Positions 58,816-64,000 of a stretch of 64,000 nt of DNA are shown piece after piece. Origin of the DNA: Coniella vitis (lineage: Eukaryota; Ascomycota; Sordariomycetes; Diaporthales; Schizoparmaceae); NCBI GenBank assembly GCA_011317545.1, contig WUJK01000002.1:1240001-1304000 (forward strand). The letters run 5' to 3'. Under the pieces are notes generated by a model. The model saw nothing but the letters and a program-made list of their open reading frames with translations. It had not been told where the DNA came from and searched no databases. The first letter of the stretch is position 1; the number at the start of each line of letters is the position of its first letter. The translations under genes and the position numbers were made by a program.

Positions 58816-60379
58816 ATGTTCAAGCTCGCTCGCAGCCGGGCTGTGGCCTCGGCCTTTGCCGCTCCCAAGGTAAGTCGATTATCTTTTCTGCACAACCCCA
58901 GCCAAGGTGATGCGCCTGCTGCGCGCGCCCTGTGATCCTACTTCACCCGCCTTGATACGGTTCTTCTGCCAGCAGCCAACGAGCTATTGCTGACACTTCG
59001 TAATGCTGGTTTCCTATTGCTAGCTCTCCTCCTCCATGAGACTCAATGGCATCGCCCAACAAAAGCGCAACCTCAGCATCCACGAGTACCTGTCCGCCGA
59101 CCTCCTGCGCCAGTATGGCATTGGTGTTCCCAAGGGCTCCGTCGCAAAGTCGGCTGCTGAAGCCGAGTCTATTGCCAAGAGCCTCGGCGGCGACGACATG
59201 GTCATCAAGGCTCAGGTCCTTGCTGGTGGTCGTGGAAAGGGCACATTCGACAACGGCCTCAAGGGCGGTGTTCGTGTCATCTACTCGCCTACCGAGGCCA
59301 AGATGTTTGCCGAGCAGATGATTGGCCACAACCTCGTCACCAAGCAGACCGGCGCTGGCGGCAGGCTCTGCAACTCAGTCTACATTTGCGAGCGCAAGTT
59401 TGCTCGCCGCGAGTTCTACCTCGCCGTCCTCATGGACCGTGCGTCCCAGGGTCCTGTCATTGTCTCGTCGTCCCAGGGCGGTATGGACATTGAGGGTGTC
59501 GCCAAGGAGAACCCCGACGCTATCAACACCACCTACATTGACATCAATGTCGGTGTCACCGATGAGATTGCCCGCGACATTGCCACCAAGCTCGGCTTCA
59601 GCGAGCAGTGCATCGAGGAGGCCAAGGACACTATTCAGAAGCTCTACAAGATCTTCCGCGAGAAGGACGCTACCCAGATCGAGATCAACCCTCTGTCCGA
59701 GACCTCTGACCACCAGGTCATGTGCATGGACGCCAAGTTCGGCTTCGACGACAACGCTGACTTCAGGCAGAAGGAGGTCTTTGAGTGGCGCGACACTACC
59801 CAGGAGGACGCTGACGAGGTCCGTGCTGCCAAGTCCGGCCTGAACTTCATCAAGCTCGACGGCGACATTGGCTGCCTGGTCAACGGTGCCGGTCTGGCCA
59901 TGGCCACCATGGACATCATCAAGCTCAACGGTGGCCAGCCCGCTAACTTCTTGGACGTTGGTGGCGGTGCCACGCCCGCTGCTATCAAGGAGGCCTTTGA
60001 GCTCATCACCAGTGACCCCAAGGTCACTGCCATCTTTGTCAACATCTTTGGCGGTATTGTCCGCTGCGACGCTATTGCTCACGGTCTTATCAACACCGTC
60101 AAGGCTCTTGACCTCAAGATCCCTATCATTGCCCGTCTGCAGGGTACCAACATGGAACAGGCCCACGCCCTCATCAACGACTCTGGCATGAAGATCTTTT
60201 CCATCGATGACCTCCAGAGCGCTGCTGAAAAGTCTGTGCAGCTCTCCAAGGTTGTCAAGATGGGTAAGTTGACTTCTCAGAGCTCCTCCTATACGTATAA
60301 CAACGACTAACGAATACCTCTTCCTCCTCCAACAGCTCGGGATATCGATGTCGGCGTTGAGTTCTCTCTTGGTATCTAA
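58816..60379 (+). CDS. LSC2: Succinyl-CoA ligase beta subunit, mitochondrial (Lsc2)
   Basis: Three exons: 58816-58869, 59024-60263 and 60336-60379, giving 445 residues. MFKLARSRAVASAFAAPK and the next Ser-rich residues form a mitochondrial presequence. The mature protein starts near LSIHEYLSADLLRQYGI. An ATP-grasp domain covers about 30-240 (VIKAQVLAGGRGKG, IEINPLSE). The CoA-ligase domain follows, with VNGAGLAMATMD, FLDVGGGA and NIFGGIVRCD. With the alpha subunit it converts succinyl-CoA, phosphate and ADP or GDP to succinate, CoA and a nucleoside triphosphate in the TCA cycle. The last intron splits ATG-G|CT (KM|ARDIDVGVEF). If retained, it adds a different 15-residue tail and stops at 60310. 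Confidence 0.96.
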
Positions 60380-63300
60380 GGCAGGGAAAGCTGGCTTATG
60401 TGACCTAATGTTTTTCCTCTGTATATTCCTCACATACGGGCGCAGTCTTGTTTTACAACTACCATTACAACCACCATTACCATCATCATAGGGCAACGCG
60501 CTGCAGCAAGGATAGAACTGTCAAGATTTCGTTTTTACACTTCACTTTCTTTAGATTTCGCAGTGATATATCCTACTGCATGCGACTCAGTATCTCCGAC
60601 TTACCTTAATCACCTGCAAGCTTATCCATAGTCACACATCACGGAATGCTCTTAGGTTGACATACCGATCTTTTAGGCATGATTTTCATCAACCTTATTT
60701 GATATTTGGTGGCGGTTCCTAGCACCCCGGACTCAGTCTTGCTCGCTGGGTTCAGTGTGCCCTCACTCGGCATTAGCAGTCGAAAGTATGAGAGACCGAG
60801 GCATCATCCTGATGTTTGGCCACGACGCTAAGAAGTTTACGCTTGACGGGCGGTACGCAGTCAGTGGGTTTGGCTCCGATGCAGGCGTATTTGCTTGGAA
60901 GAGGCCGTTCCAACCACCTACCCTGGCAGTCACAGGTATGCCGCCCTACGACCGTGTGGTCTCACAGACCTTGTACCGGCAGAGTGGGACCTAGAAATAT
61001 GGCGGTCTGGTTAAGATGTAGGTAAGTAGTGATGGCAGCGAGACAGATACAGCCATTGACACACAGGGTTCACCACATTACAAAGAGAAAACGCAGACGA
61101 GCCAGCCAGCCGATTGAGTCGGATAAGGATTGCGGTAAGCGTCGAAACTGACAATGGTCATACTACTATGTACATCATTGTCGAAGGATACTCCGTCCAC
61201 GTTTGAAGCCACCATTTCTCATGATCTCATCAATCAACAGAGAATCCATCCAAATGTCCGGTGAACCATCTTGCCGCTGCCAATGTTCTTCATGTGTTGA
61301 CGAAGTCCTCGTTGGATGTTCGAACAGTAGCACTCACCTCAAAAATATCAAAACAGTCCTCAACCAGAAGCGCACTGGACACCGCCTGTTCTTGTCACAC
61401 TCTCCCTTCCAGACAATTGCCCATATATAGCCCCGCATATGCCACCAGCCTGCAGAATCGCCACCTACATTACAGCATCACAACAGCAAACCTCAACTTA
61501 CGGTCTCTTGAGCCGCATGACATATGGAGAAATTTAACAAAATCAAGGTCCCGAGTCTAGAGGGCCAGAAGTTGACACGTCCATCTTAAGTCGAATATAA
61601 AAGGTCTCGGTTACTGAACAGGTGGTGGCCTGTGTTGGGCGGATAAACATTCACAGATACAAATTGCTACGTATAGCAATATGCTGGTCTTTCTCTGCGC
61701 TAGCTACACTTGGATACATAAGTCAATCGACCTGTCATATATATCTTATATGAAGCAAGAACTTGAGTGTGCAATACCGAGCATTACTATGTATATCATA
61801 ATGAATGTCTATCTAAGCCCGAGTAATACCCCACTGCTCCCGAAAGAATCTCACTCCAGCGGCTCACAGCCCAGCTATACTGTTATGATACACGGAAAAG
61901 ATATGTGACATCCAATGACGCTCTGTCCCAACTTTACAGAATTGCTTGTAGGTTTCCGCTTTGATTGAGGAGAAAGGGAAACAGAGGGAATCCGCAGGAG
62001 TTCTGTTACACAAGGTCGGCGATTTCCCAGTGCTATGTAATAAAGAAAAAATAAGAAAAATCAGAACGACGAGGTGCATCTGCACGAGTAGGTTACCAAA
62101 AATTCTTACATCCCATAGGACGGACGACATTGAGAACACAGGGCAGGGCGCGGCAGTGACGGCACACGTTGGCCTGGGAGTTGTAATAGATTGAAGTTAC
62201 TGGGTGGGTTCAGCTCATGAACCGGGTGCTTTCACGTTACTTCTTCTCCCAAGGATGGTCATATACCCCAGAAAGAAGAGTACTATGTAAAGAAGGGGGC
62301 CCGCGAAAATGGGATGAACATGGGTGTTGTAGTCATGTACCATATACATAGCAAGTACTATGTAGGGAGATAGATATACAAACTTCATCGACAGAAAACG
62401 CTTGTGGCGCCGAGCACGTAGTGGTGGAAAGAAATCCAAGAGTAACAAGTTACGCTTGGTAGAATGAAAGGGAAGCACTCCTGTCAATAAGTATGGTATA
62501 TCAAGCTTCAGAATTCGCGAAATAGACGACACCAGCTTCGTAAATTGTGGCTACTCCATCACCAGCTTCTGGTAGGCAAAGACAATCGAAAGAGAAAAGG
62601 GTGAGTTACAATGTGACGACTACCGAGCCGCGCTTTAGATCTGAAAGTGGGATCAGGGTGCCACATTACATAGTACACCTCCATGATTATGTGAGAGAAA
62701 GCATGGAAAAAAGAAGTGGGGGACGAGAGGGTGTAGCACATGTGATGGACGTACATATGTACACACCAACGACGACATATCACAGTACATGATAACATGG
62801 CGATAATAACAAGCATAAGCTTCGCGCCGCGCAAAGTGTCATTCCATGCCGTGTGCACAGCCTGGGGCGGGAGCACGAAAATGCTATTCAGCTTCTAGAG
62901 TCTGGCAGAATCCAAGGGCCGGAAGAGAAAAAAACTATAAAAAGGACGGCATCCTCCTCCACGCCGACAAGAGAGATTGAGAAAAAGTCTTTGCTAAAGA
63001 GCGGTATGCACAGCGGACAATCCCGAGATTCCACTCGACGCAAGCACAGCATCAAATCGTCATCCGATCCTTACTTTTCGGCACGACTCGCTCTTTGGCG
63101 TCGCCAGGTTCCAGACCAACAAAACGTTGTTAGACCCGGTGGATCTCCCAGTCTGCCAGTCTGGGAATCACTTCAACTTACAGCCTTGTCCCACGTCTAC
63201 GAGACCCACTTGTCAAGTTTACGGCCGTCTTTTCTATCAACGAACGCCGACATACCTCCGGAAAGAGTTTTTGCCCTCCTAGTCCTCTGTCTCTCTCTTT

Positions 63301-64000
63301 ATTTCTCAAGGCAGAACAAAACGGAGAAGTTGAATCGAATCGAAAGAGAAAAGAGACAAGGGCGTCCCCTGAAATCTCGCAACAATGGGCTTTGGCATCC
63401 GCGCGTCGTACCATTCAGCGCAGCAGGCGAACCCCCGGCAGCCGCCCGTGTGCCCCTGCGCAAGGTGCTTCAACGGTGACGGAGAGGAACATGCGCTGCG
63501 GGCTGCATGTCGATCTCCCGCTACTGTTATGGAATGGCGGCTGGTCAATCCCTTCTCCAGCTTGAGGCTCGGCCGGGCAAATGGACTGGGATTGGCATTT
63601 GGCCGTGCCCTGGGCAGGAAACGAAGCGTGGACACGATGGCTTCCGACCTCAGGCCGCTGGAGCCAGCGAATCCGTCGATATTGGAGGAGAGCTGTTGAT
63701 ACATAGCCCGTACCAGGGTTGTTCACTATGTACAAGCGGAAGCACCTTGACGGAGCATCTCCTTGCCTTGCCTTCCCTTTATTTCTTTTTCTGGGCCTGC
63801 AGTGTGACTGCCCGCGGCTGGTTTCAGGGCTGTCTTGCAACTTGCTGCAGGTCCGACGCCGTGCCGCTTCTTTGGATGCACAAGAGACGATGAGGATTTC
63901 GCAGGCTGGCGGTGAAGATTTGGTCGCGAGTGCAGGTGAAAAGGCGGGTCCGCAGCATGGTGCGGTGGTGGCGACAAAAGCATCTTGGACAAGATCTCGC
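60380..64000. other. Right-edge region without a convincing gene
   Basis: Five exact TACTATGTA/TACATAGTA copies lie here (61164, 61785, 62281, 62356, 62667). The ORF at 62853-63479 is Ser/Arg-rich without codon bias and is not accepted. The GC-richer end (63.3-64 kb) could be the 5' region of a gene that continues outside the window. Confidence 0.5.
62345..62364. repeat. Inverted TACATAG / TACTATGTA pair
   Basis: TACATAG (62345-62351) and the exact TACTATGTA (62356-62364) face away from each other and can pair over 7 bp. A further exact copy lies 75 bp upstream at 62281. Confidence 0.8.

Noticed and set aside
59375..60496. 373-codon minus-strand ORF over LSC2
   Set aside because: Antisense shadow caused by strong GC-ending codon bias of the LSC2 gene.
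62853..63479. 208-codon plus-strand ORF at the right edge
   Set aside because: Low-complexity Ser/Arg-rich sequence without codon bias or an identifiable domain.
1..64000. CRISPR arrays, transposon ORFs, terminal repeats, secondary-metabolite core genes
   Set aside because: None seen. The short repeats are dispersed or simple-sequence, and the P450 has no synthase, regulator or transporter beside it.

Overview
This looks like nuclear DNA of a filamentous ascomycete, most likely a Sordariomycete and possibly Hypocreales. The genes carry many short introns (54-134 nt) with GT..CTAAY..YAG signals. The proteins are fungal housekeeping families whose sequences I recognise. There is one eukaryotic initiator tRNA-Met, and simple-sequence repeats are abundant between genes. 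The order is inferred from resemblance, not from a search.

Layout. 1.6-7.0 kb: a five-exon WD40 gene on the minus strand. 7.0-31.2 kb: about 24 kb with only one convincing gene, a 161-residue hypothetical protein at 19.9-20.4 kb. This stretch is full of microsatellites, long G/C homopolymers and copies of one 9-bp motif. 31.2-45.6 kb: a compact housekeeping block with VPS24 (ESCRT-III), p23/SBA1 (Hsp90 co-chaperone), a YRA1/Mlo3 mRNA-export factor, OST4 (52 residues), QCR2 (complex III core 2), RPC82 (RNA polymerase III) and GGC1 (mitochondrial GTP/GDP carrier). 46.7-53.0 kb: a 2063-residue repetitive coiled-coil protein. 53.6 kb: initiator tRNA-Met. 54.2-54.8 kb: a small DUF3245-like protein. 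55.6-57.6 kb: a five-exon CYP52-like cytochrome P450. 58.8-60.4 kb: LSC2, the succinyl-CoA ligase beta subunit. 60.4-64 kb: no convincing gene.

The genes do not form a single pathway. Three act in mitochondrial energy metabolism (QCR2, LSC2, GGC1). RPC82 and the initiator tRNA both belong to the RNA polymerase III system but are 10 kb apart, with no sign of linkage beyond that. I see no biosynthetic cluster, no mobile-element ORF and no CRISPR.

The most unusual signal is the 9-mer TACTATGTA (reverse complement TACATAGTA). I count at least 35 exact copies, where about 0.5 is expected by chance. None falls in an accepted coding exon, and several form close inverted pairs. The second is an 896-nt intron splitting the RRM of the YRA1-like gene, next to an in-frame 30-nt microexon. 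Oversized introns are known to matter for autoregulation of YRA1 in yeast. All splice sites were derived by hand from reading frame, signals and remembered family sequences.
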